Assembly (NCBI RefSeq): GCF_030816895.1
Contig: NZ_JAUSYL010000001.1
Coordinates: 434,001-498,000, forward strand
Reading direction: 5' to 3'
Length of the DNA: 64,000 nucleotides
Source of the DNA: Clavibacter sp. B3I6
Lineage (GTDB): Bacteria > Actinomycetota > Actinomycetes > Actinomycetales > Microbacteriaceae
Within the stretch, counting starts at the first letter, position 1; the number at the start of each line of letters is the position of its first letter. The translations under genes were made by a program, and so were the position numbers. The notes beneath the pieces are model-generated. The model did no database searches and had not been told where the DNA came from. It saw nothing but the letters and a program-made list of their open reading frames with translations. This document shows positions 1 through 8,979 of this stretch, piece by piece.

Positions 1-583
1 GCGGCGGCCGTGCGTCGCCGGCCGGGCGGTCGCGCACGGCGACCAGGACGGCCACGAGGGCGACCACCGCCACCGACGCGGAGCCCAGGAAGGCGGGGGT
101 CCACCCGGCGGTGTGGAGCACGAGGGAGAGCGGGATCGCGGAGAGCACCTGCCCGAGCTGGCCGACGTTCGCGAACCACTGCGAGAGCACCGGCACCCGC
201 GGGCCCGAGAACCAGGAGTTGATGAGGCGCAGGCCCGAGACGAAGGTCATGGCGTCGCCCGCCCCCACGAGCATGCGCCCGAGGATCGCGACCTCGAGCG
301 TCGTGGACAGCGCGAGCGTGACCTGCCCGGCGACCATGAGCAGGGCCCCGCTCGCGAGCAGGACCCGCGGACCGATCCGGTCGATGAGCACGCCGACCGG
401 GATCTGCAGGGCCGCGTACACGACGAGCTGCGCGACGGCCAGCGTCGAGAGCAGCGAGGCCGACGCGTGGAACCGCTCGCCGGCCTCGACCGAGGCGATC
501 CCGAGCGATCCGCGCTGCAGGACGGAGGAGAGGTACGCCGCCATCGCGACGCCGAGGACGATGCGGGCGCGACGGGTGCTCAT
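1..583 (-). CDS. MFS transporter, 3' end outside window (partial)
   Basis: The visible 194 codons from the ATG at 583 encode a hydrophobic protein with several predicted membrane helices and the layout of a major facilitator superfamily permease. An Asp-Arg-Ile-Gly-Pro-Arg motif after the second helix matches the conserved loop 2-3 signature of the family, and a Gly-Arg-Met-Leu-Val-Gly-Ala-Gly-Asp stretch resembles the helix 4 region. The gene runs off the left edge, so substrate and full length cannot be judged. The start is supported by a TATCCT hexamer seven bases upstream, a leaderless arrangement seen repeatedly in this window. Confidence 0.8.
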   Translation of the reverse strand, partial: MSTRRARIVLGVAMAAYLSSVLQRGSLGIASVEAGERFHASASLLSTLAVAQLVVYAALQIPVGVLIDRIGPRVLLASGALLMVAGQVTLALSTTLEVAILGRMLVGAGDAMTFVSGLRLINSWFSGPRVPVLSQWFANVGQLGQVLSAIPLSLVLHTAGWTPAFLGSASVAVVALVAVLVAVRDRPAGDARPP

Positions 584-590
584 CGGGTCG

Positions 591-596
591 AGGATA
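591..596 (-). promoter_or_regulatory. Candidate -10 (TATCCT), leaderless MFS gene
   Basis: TATCCT on the minus strand ends seven bases before the ATG at 583, so transcription should start at or next to the start codon. No ribosome binding site is seen between them. Confidence 0.5.
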
Positions 597-683
597 CCGA
601 GGCCGGGAGCTGACCCTCGCCCGACGTCGCGGCGGTCGCTCGGGGACCGACGGTCCCAGGCCGGTCGGATCAGAGCTGCGGGA

Positions 684-1604
684 TCACGCCAGGTCGCCGT
701 CGCCGGGACGGCGACGGGCGAGGAACTTCTCCAGCTCCGCCGCGATCTCGTCCGCGGTCGGCAGCGCGCCGTCCTCGTCCGTGAGCGGCGACTTGAGCGG
801 GGTGTCCTCCATGTAGCTGTCGTAGCGCTCCTCGAGCGTGGTGACGAGGCGCGCGAGCTCCTGGTTGCCGGCGACCTGCTCGTCGATGCGGCCCACGAAG
901 TCGCGGCCCTCCTCCCGCAGCCGGTCGGTCGGGAAGATCAGCCCGGTGGCGGCGCTGATGCTCTCGAGCGCGGCGACCGCGGCGAGCGGGAACTCCGTGT
1001 CCGCGAGGTAGTGCGGGACGAGGAGCACGAAGCCGGCGACGGGGTGGCCCGCGTCGTGGAGGCGGTGCTCGACGAGGTGCAGCGCGTTGGCGGGCACCTG
1101 CGTGTGCGGCTTCCAGACGCTGAGCGCGTCGATGAGCTCCGTGCGGTTGCCGCTGACGGTGACGTTGATGTCGCGGGTGTGCGGCACGGGCATCGGGATG
1201 CTGTGCACCCAGGTGGTGGTCGAGACGCGGTACCGGTCGACGATCCCGAGGACGGCGGCGGTGAAGGCCTCCCATCGGAAGTCGGGCTCGAAGCCGGTGA
1301 GCAGGAGGAAGGGCTGGCCGATCTCGTCGTGCGCCAGGTACAGGGCGAGCCGCGCCGGGCGGTAGTCGGCGAGGTGGTCCTGGTCGAAGTAGATCGTGGG
1401 ACGGCGGGCCCGGTAGTCGAGCAGCGTGTCGGTGTCGAAGCGCAGCACGTCGCGGTGGCTCAGCGTGCTCAGGAGGTACTCGCTGACCTGTGAGACGCCG
1501 GACCCCGCGTCGGAGAACCCGGTCAGGCCGGCGACCAGGGGCAGGCCGGTCGGGACCTCGCCGATGTCGGTGTCGATCTCGTACAGTCCGTCCGCGTCAG
1601 CCAT
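684..1604 (-). CDS. PAC2 family protein
   Basis: This 306-residue soluble protein belongs to the PAC2 family, named after the eukaryotic proteasome assembly chaperone 2. Actinobacterial members are widespread and poorly characterised. Recognition is by overall sequence: an N-terminal region with LPLVAGLTGFSDAGSG, a central WVHSIPMPVPHTRD segment and a VLLVPHYLADTEFPLAA segment, followed by a charged helical C-terminus. A link to protein turnover is only suggested by the family name and by the aminopeptidase gene divergently placed next door. TAGAGT lies six bases upstream of the ATG, consistent with leaderless expression. Confidence 0.85.
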   Translation of the reverse strand: MADADGLYEIDTDIGEVPTGLPLVAGLTGFSDAGSGVSQVSEYLLSTLSHRDVLRFDTDTLLDYRARRPTIYFDQDHLADYRPARLALYLAHDEIGQPFLLLTGFEPDFRWEAFTAAVLGIVDRYRVSTTTWVHSIPMPVPHTRDINVTVSGNRTELIDALSVWKPHTQVPANALHLVEHRLHDAGHPVAGFVLLVPHYLADTEFPLAAVAALESISAATGLIFPTDRLREEGRDFVGRIDEQVAGNQELARLVTTLEERYDSYMEDTPLKSPLTDEDGALPTADEIAAELEKFLARRRPGDGDLA

Positions 1605-1610
1605 GCTCCA

Positions 1611-1616
1611 ACTCTA
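1611..1616 (-). promoter_or_regulatory. Candidate -10 (TAGAGT), leaderless PAC2 gene
   Basis: TAGAGT on the minus strand ends six bases before the ATG at 1604. There is no room for a leader with a ribosome binding site. Confidence 0.55.
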
Positions 1617-1762
1617 GGCCGCGCCTCCGGCACGCCCTCCCGGACGGCGGCCTCTCGGTGCCGCCCTCAGCGAACACGCGTGCCGACTCCGGCCCGTCGG
1701 TGCGCGGCCGGGCTGCTGCACAGGCGCCCGCGCGCCCCGACGGATGCCCGGACGCGCGTCGA

Positions 1763-1768
1763 TAGGCT
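1763..1768 (+). promoter_or_regulatory. Candidate -10 (TAGGCT), leaderless pepA
   Basis: TAGGCT ends eight bases before the pepA ATG at 1777. This spacing decides between that ATG and an in-frame ATG 33 bases further upstream, which would lie upstream of the expected transcript start. Confidence 0.55.
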
Positions 1769-1776
1769 CGTGGCCC

Positions 1777-3285
1777 ATGACCACTCCCCTCCTCTCCGTG
1801 TCCTCCGACCGCGCCATCGACGTCGAGGCGGACGCGCTCGTCGTCGCCGTCTCCAGCGAGAAGGAGGGCATCCGCGTCCACGCTCCGGAGGGCCTCGAGC
1901 TCGACGCCGCGGGCCTGGTCGCGGTGGGGGTGACGGGCGCCCGCGACGAGGTCGTCCGCGTCGCCGGCACGGGGACCGCCGCCCGCGCGATCGCCCTGGT
2001 CGGCCTGGGCTCGGCCCCGCTGGACACGGTCGCGCTCCGCTACGCCGTCGGCACCGCCACGCGCCAGCTGCGGGGGGTGGAGCGCGTCGCGGTCGCGGTC
2101 CCCGTGTCGTCGCTCGACGAGCTCACCGCCGTGCTCGAGGGCGCCGCGCTCGGGGCGTACTCCTTCGACGCGTACCGCCACGACTCGCTCGCCGGGCAGA
2201 AGCCGCGCGCGTCCGCCGTCACCGTCGTCGCGCAGGGCGACTCGTGGACCGCCGAGGACGCCGACGAGGCCGTGGCGCGCGCGACGACCGTGGCGGACGC
2301 CGTCGGCGGGACCAAGGACCTCGTCAACACGCCGCCGCTCGACCTGTACCCGGCGACCTTCGTGGACGCCGTCCGCGAGCGCGCCACCGGCCTGCCCGTC
2401 GACGTCCGCGTCTGGGACGAGGAGGCCCTCGCGGCGGACGGGTTCGGCGGGATCCTCGGCGTCGGCCAGGGATCCACCCGCCCGCCGCGCCTCGTGAAGG
2501 TCGCCTACTCCCCCGCCGGCGCGACGCGCCACCTCGCGCTCGTCGGCAAGGGCATCACCTACGACACCGGCGGCATCTCGCTGAAGCCCGCCGTGCCGAT
2601 GATCGGCATGAAGTACGACATGACCGGAGCGGCCACCATCCTCGAGGTCGTCGTCGCCGCGGCGCGGCTGCAGCTCCCCGTGCGCCTCACGGCATGGCTC
2701 TGCATCGCCGAGAACATGCCGTCGGGATCGGCCATCCGCCCGGACGACGTCCTCCGCATGCGCGGCGGCACGACGGTCGAGGTCCTCAACACGGACGCCG
2801 AGGGCCGGCTCGTCATGGCCGACGGCATCGTGGCCGCCAGCGAGGAGCACCCGGACGCGATCGTGGACATCGCGACGCTGACCGGCGCCCAGGTCGTGGC
2901 GCTCGGCGAGCGGTACTCCGCGGTCATGGGAGAGGACGCGCTCGTCGCGCGCCTCCTCGACGCGGCTCGCGAGCAGGGCGAGAGCATGTGGGGCATGCCC
3001 CTCCCCGAGGAGATGCGCGCGCTCCTCGCCTCCGATGTCGCGGACATCGCGAACGTCAAGCCGGGCAACCCCGCGGGCGGCATGCTCGTGGCCGGCGTCT
3101 TCCTCAAGGAGTTCGTGGGTCGCACGAGCGACGCCGACGACGCCCCGCGGATCCCGTGGGCCCACATCGACATCGCCGGGCCGTCCCACAACAAGGGCGG
3201 TGGGCACGGCTTCACGGGCAAGGGGCCGACCGGCGTCGCCGTCCGCACGCTCCTGGCCCTGGCCGCCGGTTTTTCGCGCGCGTAG
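1777..3285 (+). CDS. pepA: Leucyl aminopeptidase (M17)
   Basis: This 502-residue cytoplasmic metallo-aminopeptidase removes N-terminal residues, preferably leucine, and normally acts as a hexamer with two metal ions per subunit. The C-terminal catalytic domain carries the family signature NTDAEGRL and the upstream GKGITYDTGGISLK segment that supplies metal ligands and the catalytic lysine. The N-terminal third is the more variable M17 macro-like domain. The chosen ATG is the second in-frame one, eight bases after a TAGGCT -10 hexamer. The gene is divergent from the PAC2 gene and lies 90 bases before lpdA on the same strand. Confidence 0.95.
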   Translation: MTTPLLSVSSDRAIDVEADALVVAVSSEKEGIRVHAPEGLELDAAGLVAVGVTGARDEVVRVAGTGTAARAIALVGLGSAPLDTVALRYAVGTATRQLRGVERVAVAVPVSSLDELTAVLEGAALGAYSFDAYRHDSLAGQKPRASAVTVVAQGDSWTAEDADEAVARATTVADAVGGTKDLVNTPPLDLYPATFVDAVRERATGLPVDVRVWDEEALAADGFGGILGVGQGSTRPPRLVKVAYSPAGATRHLALVGKGITYDTGGISLKPAVPMIGMKYDMTGAATILEVVVAAARLQLPVRLTAWLCIAENMPSGSAIRPDDVLRMRGGTTVEVLNTDAEGRLVMADGIVAASEEHPDAIVDIATLTGAQVVALGERYSAVMGEDALVARLLDAAREQGESMWGMPLPEEMRALLASDVADIANVKPGNPAGGMLVAGVFLKEFVGRTSDADDAPRIPWAHIDIAGPSHNKGGGHGFTGKGPTGVAVRTLLALAAGFSRA

Positions 3286-3375
3286 TAGGCTCGGAGAGGC
3301 CTCCTGAGGGGGTCCCGCGCCTGCCCGGTCGGGCGGTCGCATGACACGACCTGATGCATACGAGGGAGATCCTGG

Positions 3376-4749
3376 GTGTCGGAACAGAACTTTGACGTGG
3401 TGGTGCTCGGCGGCGGGAGCGGCGGATACGCGGCAGCGCTCCGCGCGGTGCAGCTGGGCAAGACCGTGGGCCTCGTGGAGAAGGGCAAGCTGGGCGGCAC
3501 GTGCCTCCACCGCGGCTGCATCCCCACCAAGGCCCTCCTGCACTCGGCCGAGGTGGCCGACGTCTCGCGGGAGTCGGAGAAGTACGGCGTCAACGTCACG
3601 TTCGACGGGGTCGACATCGCGCGCGTCACGGCGTACCGCGAGGCCATCGTCGCCAGCAAGTACAAGGGCCTCCAGGGCCTCATCAAGGCCCGCGGCATCA
3701 CCGTCATCGAGGGCGAGGGACGCCTGACCTCCGGCACCACCGTGCAGGTCGGCGACCAGACCATCACCGGCACGAGCATCGTCCTCGCGACCGGCTCCTA
3801 CTCGCGCACGCTCCCCGGCCTCGAGATCGGCGGGCGCGTCATCACGAGCGAGCAGGCCCTCGAGCTCGACTACATCCCCAAGAAGGTCGCGATCCTCGGC
3901 GGCGGCGTCATCGGCGTGGAGTTCGCCTCCGTCTGGCGCTCGTTCGGTGTCGACGTGCAGATCATCGAAGCCCTCCCCCACCTCGTCCCGAACGAGGAGG
4001 AGTCGATCAGCAAGCAGTTCGAGCGCGCGTTCCGCAAGCGCGGAATCGCCTTCTCCCTCGGCGTGCGGTTCAAGTCGGTCACGCAGGACGACCAGGGGGT
4101 CCAGGTCACCCTCGAGGACGGCACCTCCTACGACGCGGACATCCTCCTCGTCGCCGTCGGTCGCGGTCCGGCCACGCAGGGCCTCGGCTTCGAGGAGGCG
4201 GGCGTGAAGACGGACCGCGGCTTCGTGCTGACGGACGAGCGCCTCCAGACCAGCGTCCCCGGCGTCTACGCTGTCGGCGACATCGTCCCCGGGCTGCAGC
4301 TCGCTCACCGCGGCTTCCAGCAGGGCATCTTCGTGGCCGAGGAGATCGCGGGCAACAAGCCCGTCGTCGTCGAGGACATCAACATCCCCAAGGTCACCTA
4401 CTCCGACCCCGAGGTCGCGAGCGTGGGCTACAGCGAGGCCAAGGCCGTCGAGAAGTTCGGCGCCGACAAGGTCTCCAGCTACGAGTACAACCTCGGCGGC
4501 AACGGCAAGAGCTCGATCATCGGCACGGCGGGTTCCGTCAAGGTGGTCCGGGTGCAGGACGGCCCCGTCGTCGGCATCCACATGATCGGCGCGCGCGTCG
4601 GCGAGCTCATCGGCGAGGGCCAGCTCATCGTGAACTGGGAGGCCTACCCCGAGGACGTCGCCAACCTGGTGCACGCCCACCCCACTCAGAACGAGGCGCT
4701 CGGGGAGGCCCACCTGGCCCTCGCCGGGACCCCTCTGCACGCCCTGTAG
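3376..4749 (+). CDS. lpdA: Dihydrolipoyl dehydrogenase (E3)
   Basis: This 457-residue flavoprotein reoxidises dihydrolipoamide on the E2 subunits of the pyruvate and 2-oxoglutarate dehydrogenase complexes, passing electrons to NAD+. An N-terminal FAD-binding GGGSGG motif is followed by the redox disulfide in GGTCLHRGCIPTKALL, with cysteines at residues 43 and 48. A second nucleotide-binding motif (ILGGGVIGVEF) lies near residue 175, and the C-terminal HAHPTQNEAL supplies the active-site His-Glu pair. The start is a GTG preceded by GAGGGAGA. The gene is followed 60 bases later by the E2 gene, so the two are probably cotranscribed. Confidence 0.97.
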   Translation: MSEQNFDVVVLGGGSGGYAAALRAVQLGKTVGLVEKGKLGGTCLHRGCIPTKALLHSAEVADVSRESEKYGVNVTFDGVDIARVTAYREAIVASKYKGLQGLIKARGITVIEGEGRLTSGTTVQVGDQTITGTSIVLATGSYSRTLPGLEIGGRVITSEQALELDYIPKKVAILGGGVIGVEFASVWRSFGVDVQIIEALPHLVPNEEESISKQFERAFRKRGIAFSLGVRFKSVTQDDQGVQVTLEDGTSYDADILLVAVGRGPATQGLGFEEAGVKTDRGFVLTDERLQTSVPGVYAVGDIVPGLQLAHRGFQQGIFVAEEIAGNKPVVVEDINIPKVTYSDPEVASVGYSEAKAVEKFGADKVSSYEYNLGGNGKSSIIGTAGSVKVVRVQDGPVVGIHMIGARVGELIGEGQLIVNWEAYPEDVANLVHAHPTQNEALGEAHLALAGTPLHAL

Positions 4750-4809
4750 CACCCTGCCAACACCGACACACAAGCCGGGTCCGGAGTCGGGCCTGAAGGA
4801 GACAACCCC

Positions 4810-6291
4810 ATGAGCGAATCCGTCCACCTCCCCGCACTCGGCGAGAGCGTCACCGAGGGCACGGTGACCCGCTGGCTCAAGAACGTCGGCGACCACGTCG
4901 AGGTCGACGAGCCCCTGCTCGAGGTGTCGACCGACAAGGTCGACACCGAGATCCCCTCCCCTGTCGCCGGCGTGATCGAGGAGATCCTGGTCCAGGAGGA
5001 CGAGACCGTCGAGGTCGGCGCCGTCCTGGTGCGCATCGGCGACGGATCCGGCGGCGGCGACGCCCCGGCCGAGGAGCCCGCTGCGGCCGCCGAGGAGCAG
5101 CAGGAGGCTCCCGCGGAGGAGGCGGTGGACGACCAGGTCATCCCCTCCACCGAGGCGGACGACGACGCCGAGGCCCCCTCGCCCGTCGAGCCCGAGCCGG
5201 CTCCCGCGGCCGCGCAGGCCGCTCCCGCTCCTGAGGCCACCCCCGCTCCCGCTCCGGCCGCTCCTGCGCCCGCTGCAGCTCCGGCGCCCGCTGCAGCTCC
5301 GGCGCCCGCTGCCGCTCCGGCTCCTGCCGCGGCGCCCGCTGCTGCCGCAGCCCCGGCTCCGGCCCCGTCCGGCAACGCCGGCTACGTCACCCCGCTCGTC
5401 CGCAAGCTCGCGAACGAGCGCGGCGTCGACATCAGCAGCGTGACCGGCACGGGCGTTGGCGGGCGCATCCGCAAGGAGGACGTCCTCGCCGCGGCGGAGG
5501 CTGCGGCGGCGAAGGCCAGCGCGCCCGCCCCGTCCGCTCCCGCGACGGCCGCAGCGGCTCCTCTCGAGACGTCCCCGCTCCGCGGCACGACCGCGAAGAT
5601 GTCCCGCATGCGCAAGCTCATCGCCGACCGCGCGGTCGTGTCGATGCAGTCCACCGCCCAGCTCACCTCGGTGGTGGAGGTGGACGTCACGAAGGTGGCG
5701 CGCTTCCGCGACCGCGTGAAGGGCGACTTCGTGGAGAAGACCGGCGTCAAGCTGTCCTTCCTGCCGTTCTTCGCCCTGGCCGCCGCCGAGGCGCTCAAGG
5801 CGTACCCCGTCGTGAACGCGACGGTCGACGGCGACAGCATCGTGTACCCGGACCACGAGAACATCAGCATCGCGGTGGACACCGAGCGCGGACTCCTGAC
5901 GCCCGTGGTGAAGAACGCCGAGGGCAAGAACCTGGCGCAGTTCGCGTCGGAGATCGCCGACCTCGCCGCCCGCACGCGTGACAACAAGCTGTCGCCGGAC
6001 GAGCTGGCGGGCGGCACCTTCACGCTGACCAACACGGGTTCGCGTGGAGCGCTCTTCGACACGCCCGTCGTGTTCCTGCCGCAGTCGGCCATCCTCGGCA
6101 CCGGCATCGTGACCAAGCGTCCGGTCGTCATCACGGCCGACGGCCAGGACACCATCGCGATCCGGTCGACCGTGTACCTCGCGCTGTCGTACGACCACCG
6201 GATCGTCGACGGCGCCGACGCGTCGCGCTTCCTCGTGGCCGTGAAGAACCGTCTGGAGGCCGGCGCCTTCGACGCCGACCTGGGCATCTAG
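4810..6291 (+). CDS. sucB: 2-oxoacid dehydrogenase E2 acyltransferase
   Basis: This 493-residue E2 core protein has one N-terminal lipoyl domain (residues 1-78, lipoyl lysine 43 in the STDKVD motif), an Ala/Pro-rich flexible linker (about 85-185), a peripheral subunit-binding domain (about 190-230) and a catalytic acyltransferase domain ending with the DHRIVDG active-site motif. Such actinobacterial proteins are usually annotated as dihydrolipoyl succinyltransferase. Because the E1 encoded at 24575-27301 is the homodimeric AceE type and no separate AceF is present in this window, the protein may serve pyruvate dehydrogenase as well; that is inference. A GAAGGAGA ribosome binding site precedes the ATG, and lpdA is directly upstream. 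Confidence 0.93.
   Translation: MSESVHLPALGESVTEGTVTRWLKNVGDHVEVDEPLLEVSTDKVDTEIPSPVAGVIEEILVQEDETVEVGAVLVRIGDGSGGGDAPAEEPAAAAEEQQEAPAEEAVDDQVIPSTEADDDAEAPSPVEPEPAPAAAQAAPAPEATPAPAPAAPAPAAAPAPAAAPAPAAAPAPAAAPAAAAAPAPAPSGNAGYVTPLVRKLANERGVDISSVTGTGVGGRIRKEDVLAAAEAAAAKASAPAPSAPATAAAAPLETSPLRGTTAKMSRMRKLIADRAVVSMQSTAQLTSVVEVDVTKVARFRDRVKGDFVEKTGVKLSFLPFFALAAAEALKAYPVVNATVDGDSIVYPDHENISIAVDTERGLLTPVVKNAEGKNLAQFASEIADLAARTRDNKLSPDELAGGTFTLTNTGSRGALFDTPVVFLPQSAILGTGIVTKRPVVITADGQDTIAIRSTVYLALSYDHRIVDGADASRFLVAVKNRLEAGAFDADLGI
5263..5316 (+). repeat. Three 18-bp tandem repeats coding for the E2 linker
   Basis: Three adjacent 18-base units differ at only a few positions. Each encodes Pro-Ala-Pro-Ala-Ala-Ala within the flexible linker of the E2 subunit. 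Copy number could vary between strains without breaking the reading frame. Confidence 0.85.
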
Positions 6292-6323
6292 CCCGCGACC
6301 GGAACCACGACCGACGGCTAACG

Positions 6324-7961
6324 TCACCGGTCGTCCATCAGGTCCCTGATCCGCCACCCGGCCTCCCCCCTGACCATCAGGAGGGAGGCCGGTCGGCGTT
6401 CCCGGGCGTCCTCGGCCTGCAGCTCCACGACGGCGCCGTCACCGAGCCGCTGGACGGGTCCGATCCGATCGCCGGCATGCAACGCCGCGTCGTCCGAGGT
6501 GCCGCCGCCGCCGTCGGCGATCCTCGTCCTGTCGGCGTCCTCGACGGCGGAGCCGCTCTCGTCGACCCCGGAGAGGCACGCAACGTCGGCGTTCCGCAGG
6601 CATGTCGCCCGCATCCGGAGTAGCGCGGGGGCCGCTGCGCCCGGGTCCGCGGATGCCGACGCGAGTGCGTTCGGTGCAGCCGGGCTCTCCGGTCCCGGGG
6701 AGGGATCTAGGTCCGCATGCGCGACCGCCGCCGGCGGGGCCGTCGGCTCGGCCGCCGGATCCTCGGCGTGGGCGGACCGGCTGTGCGCGGCGTCCGCCAG
6801 GGACGAAAGCGTGACGGTCCCCGCGACGAGCAGCAGGAGGGCGGACACGCCGAGCGCCCACACGCGCGGGCGGACCGCGGCCAACTCCCCTCGCACCGCC
6901 TGACGCCACCGCAGCCCTCGCGTCGCAGACCCCCTCGCCCGGCGACTCGGGACCGCACGGTGTCGGCGCCCGACACCGGCCCTCGCCGCCGTGGAGTGCG
7001 AGCGTCGCAGGTCCTCCTGACCGCCCCGCGCACCCGCCGCTGGTGCGAGAGCACCCGTCGCCATGCCCCTGAGGGCCCCGTCAGCGCGCGCGGGCTCGGC
7101 CGCATCCGCGAGCGGGGCGCCGTCCGCCACGTCGAGCAGGCGATCCGCGAGGTCGTGGGCCGAGAGATCGGACTCGCCGTGGATGGTGAGGTCGAGCACC
7201 TCGAGCCAGTCCTCCCAGCGGTCATCCGAGACACGTCCGCGTGCGTCGGCGGGATCCCGGAGAGCCCGGACGATGCGCGCGACACGGGTCAGGTCCTGCT
7301 CGACGGGGTCGAGGGCCCGCACATGCTCGGCCCCTCCGCCGTCGTCCAGCGAGTGGGAGGATCCGAGGCCGGCGAGCATCGGACGTCCCGACGCGTCCAG
7401 GACCACGTGCGTCAGGTCGAGGGCGCCGTGCGCGAACCCCGCGTCATGGAGGTCGCCCAGGCCCCGCAGCAGGGAGACGACGAGGGTCACGGTCTCCCCC
7501 GGCGTCAGGGCTCCCCGACGCGCGAGGAGGGCGGCCGCGGTGCCGCGGGACCCGAGGGACTGCACGATGCAGAGGCTCCCGTCCGCGAGCGTCGCGACGT
7601 CCCGCAGGGCGACGACGTGTTCGGACGAGACCGCCTGGAGCGCGAGGATCTCGGCCTCCCCACGGCTGCGGTCCGTCGCCGGCACGATCTTCACCGCGAC
7701 GTTCTCGGCGACGCCCCCGGCGTCGCGTGCACCCGACGGTCGCCCGAGGTGCACCTCACAACACCTGCCCCTCCCCATGAGCCGCACCAGGCGGTACCCG
7801 GCGACGACCGGCGCCGCGTCCACGGCGTTCGCCTTCCTACGCCGACGCGTCCTGGCACGCACCACCTCATCCGGGGTTCCGTCGGCGCGAGGCCCCATCG
7901 CGTCCGGACGTCGCCCTCCGGTCGCCGTCCGCCGTCTGTCCGCGGCTCGTCCCTCGCGCAT
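6324..7961 (-). CDS. Membrane-anchored pseudokinase-like protein
   Basis: This 545-residue protein has a serine/threonine-kinase-like domain (about residues 55-280), a charged linker, one membrane segment (about 367-387) and an outside C-terminal domain of about 150 residues rich in Ala and Pro with two cysteines. The glycine-loop segment LMGRGRCCEV and a VAVK lysine (residue 91) resemble the ATP-binding lobe. The catalytic loop reads HGALDLTHVV instead of the HRDLKPxN pattern, and the DFG position reads LAGLGSS. It should therefore lack normal phosphotransfer activity and may act as a scaffold or sensor. The start was chosen at 7961 because GAGAGGA lies nine bases upstream; a second in-frame ATG at 7898 has a poorly spaced site. 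It is convergent with sucB and divergent from the DUF4191 gene. Confidence 0.8.
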   Translation of the reverse strand: MREGRAADRRRTATGGRRPDAMGPRADGTPDEVVRARTRRRRKANAVDAAPVVAGYRLVRLMGRGRCCEVHLGRPSGARDAGGVAENVAVKIVPATDRSRGEAEILALQAVSSEHVVALRDVATLADGSLCIVQSLGSRGTAAALLARRGALTPGETVTLVVSLLRGLGDLHDAGFAHGALDLTHVVLDASGRPMLAGLGSSHSLDDGGGAEHVRALDPVEQDLTRVARIVRALRDPADARGRVSDDRWEDWLEVLDLTIHGESDLSAHDLADRLLDVADGAPLADAAEPARADGALRGMATGALAPAAGARGGQEDLRRSHSTAARAGVGRRHRAVPSRRARGSATRGLRWRQAVRGELAAVRPRVWALGVSALLLLVAGTVTLSSLADAAHSRSAHAEDPAAEPTAPPAAVAHADLDPSPGPESPAAPNALASASADPGAAAPALLRMRATCLRNADVACLSGVDESGSAVEDADRTRIADGGGGTSDDAALHAGDRIGPVQRLGDGAVVELQAEDARERRPASLLMVRGEAGWRIRDLMDDR

Positions 7962-8201
7962 CGCATCACGTCCTCTCGTGCTCGCATCCCGCCCCCGGCT
8001 CCCGTGCGACCGATGGCGGGTCGGGCGGGAGCGGCTCCCGGTCGCGAAGGTGGCGCTCCCCGCGGGGGCACGTCCATCGCGAGCGCGCAGCCGGGGAGCC
8101 CGATGCTGATCGCGCACCTGTGGGGGACGCGGTGGCGTCCCGTCCGCTCCCCGGGATCGCGGGTCCCGCCCGCCCCGTTCCGGGACGGTGCCGCGCACCG
8201 G

Positions 8202-8207
8202 TATCGT
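8202..8207 (+). promoter_or_regulatory. Candidate -10 (TATCGT), leaderless DUF4191 gene
   Basis: TATCGT ends seven bases before the ATG at 8215. An in-frame ATG 27 bases further upstream would precede the expected transcript start and is rejected. Confidence 0.55.
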
Positions 8208-8214
8208 GGGCGGC

Positions 8215-8925
8215 ATGGCCCGCAAGACAGCCTCTCCGAAGGCGCCCAAGGAACCCGGCCGCATCAAGCAGATGTGGCAGGTCTTCCAGATGACCCGGCG
8301 ATACGACAAGAGCTCGGTCTGGTGGATGCTCCTGGCGCTGCTGGGCCCCGTCGTCGTGGGCGTCCTCCTCGCGATCTTCGCCACCGGAGGCAACTGGCTC
8401 ACCGGGATCCTGTTCGTCGTCGCGGGCGTGTTCGCGGGCGTGCTCGCCTTCCTCATCGTGCTCGGCCGCAAGGCGGAGCGCGCCGCGTACCTGCAGATCA
8501 AGGGCCAGCCCGGCGCCGTCGGCGTCGTCCTCCGCAGCTCGCTCAAGCGCGGGTGGGTGGGCAGCGAGATGCCCGTCGCCGTGAACGGCAAGTCGCAGGA
8601 CGCGGTCTACCGCGCCGTCGGCCGGTCGGGTGTCGCCCTCATCGGCGAGGGTCCGAAGAGCCGCACCACGCGCATGCTCGAGGACGAGCGTCGCAAGATC
8701 GCGCGCGTCCTCCCCAACGTCCCGGTGCACTTCGTCTTCGTCGGTCCCGACGCCGACTCCGTCGAGCTGCACAAGCTCGCCGGTCGCCTGCAGCGGTTCC
8801 CGCGCACCATCACCAAGGCCGAGGTGCTGGCCGTCAACAACCGACTCACCTCGCTCGGGCAGAACAGCATGCCCATCCCGAAGGGCGTCGACCCCTTCAA
8901 GGTCCGCCCGTCCCGGGCACGCTGA
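8215..8925 (+). CDS. DUF4191 membrane protein
   Basis: This 236-residue protein has two adjacent membrane segments (about residues 37-58 and 62-85) and a cytoplasmic C-terminal domain of about 150 residues. It belongs to the actinobacterial DUF4191 family, usually found beside lipoate or glutamine synthetase genes and of unknown function. The C-terminal domain contains VGSEMPVAVNGKSQDAVYR and VPVHFVFVG segments typical of the family. The context with the RDD protein and glnA is the usual one. It starts leaderless from TATCGT. Confidence 0.85.
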   Translation: MARKTASPKAPKEPGRIKQMWQVFQMTRRYDKSSVWWMLLALLGPVVVGVLLAIFATGGNWLTGILFVVAGVFAGVLAFLIVLGRKAERAAYLQIKGQPGAVGVVLRSSLKRGWVGSEMPVAVNGKSQDAVYRAVGRSGVALIGEGPKSRTTRMLEDERRKIARVLPNVPVHFVFVGPDADSVELHKLAGRLQRFPRTITKAEVLAVNNRLTSLGQNSMPIPKGVDPFKVRPSRAR

Positions 8926-8944
8926 TCCGCCCGCCGACCGGCGT

Positions 8945-8973
8945 TTGCGCGGTCACCGGCCCCGGCGCAGACT
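8945..8973 (+). promoter_or_regulatory. Candidate promoter of the J-domain-like gene
   Basis: TTGCGC and CAGACT are separated by exactly 17 bases, and the ATG at 8980 follows six bases after CAGACT. The -10 lacks the first T of TANNNT, so this is weaker than the other leaderless promoters here. Confidence 0.35.
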
Positions 8974-8979
8974 GAGCCC

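Noticed and set aside
5263..5316. CRISPR-like repeats
   Set aside because: The units are directly adjacent, lack spacers and are in-frame linker codons of the E2 gene.
1597..6357. A 1586-codon open frame on the minus strand
   Set aside because: It is antisense to pepA, lpdA and sucB, which have clear families. High GC makes stop codons rare in shadow frames, and the product is low-complexity and Arg/Asp/Val-rich.
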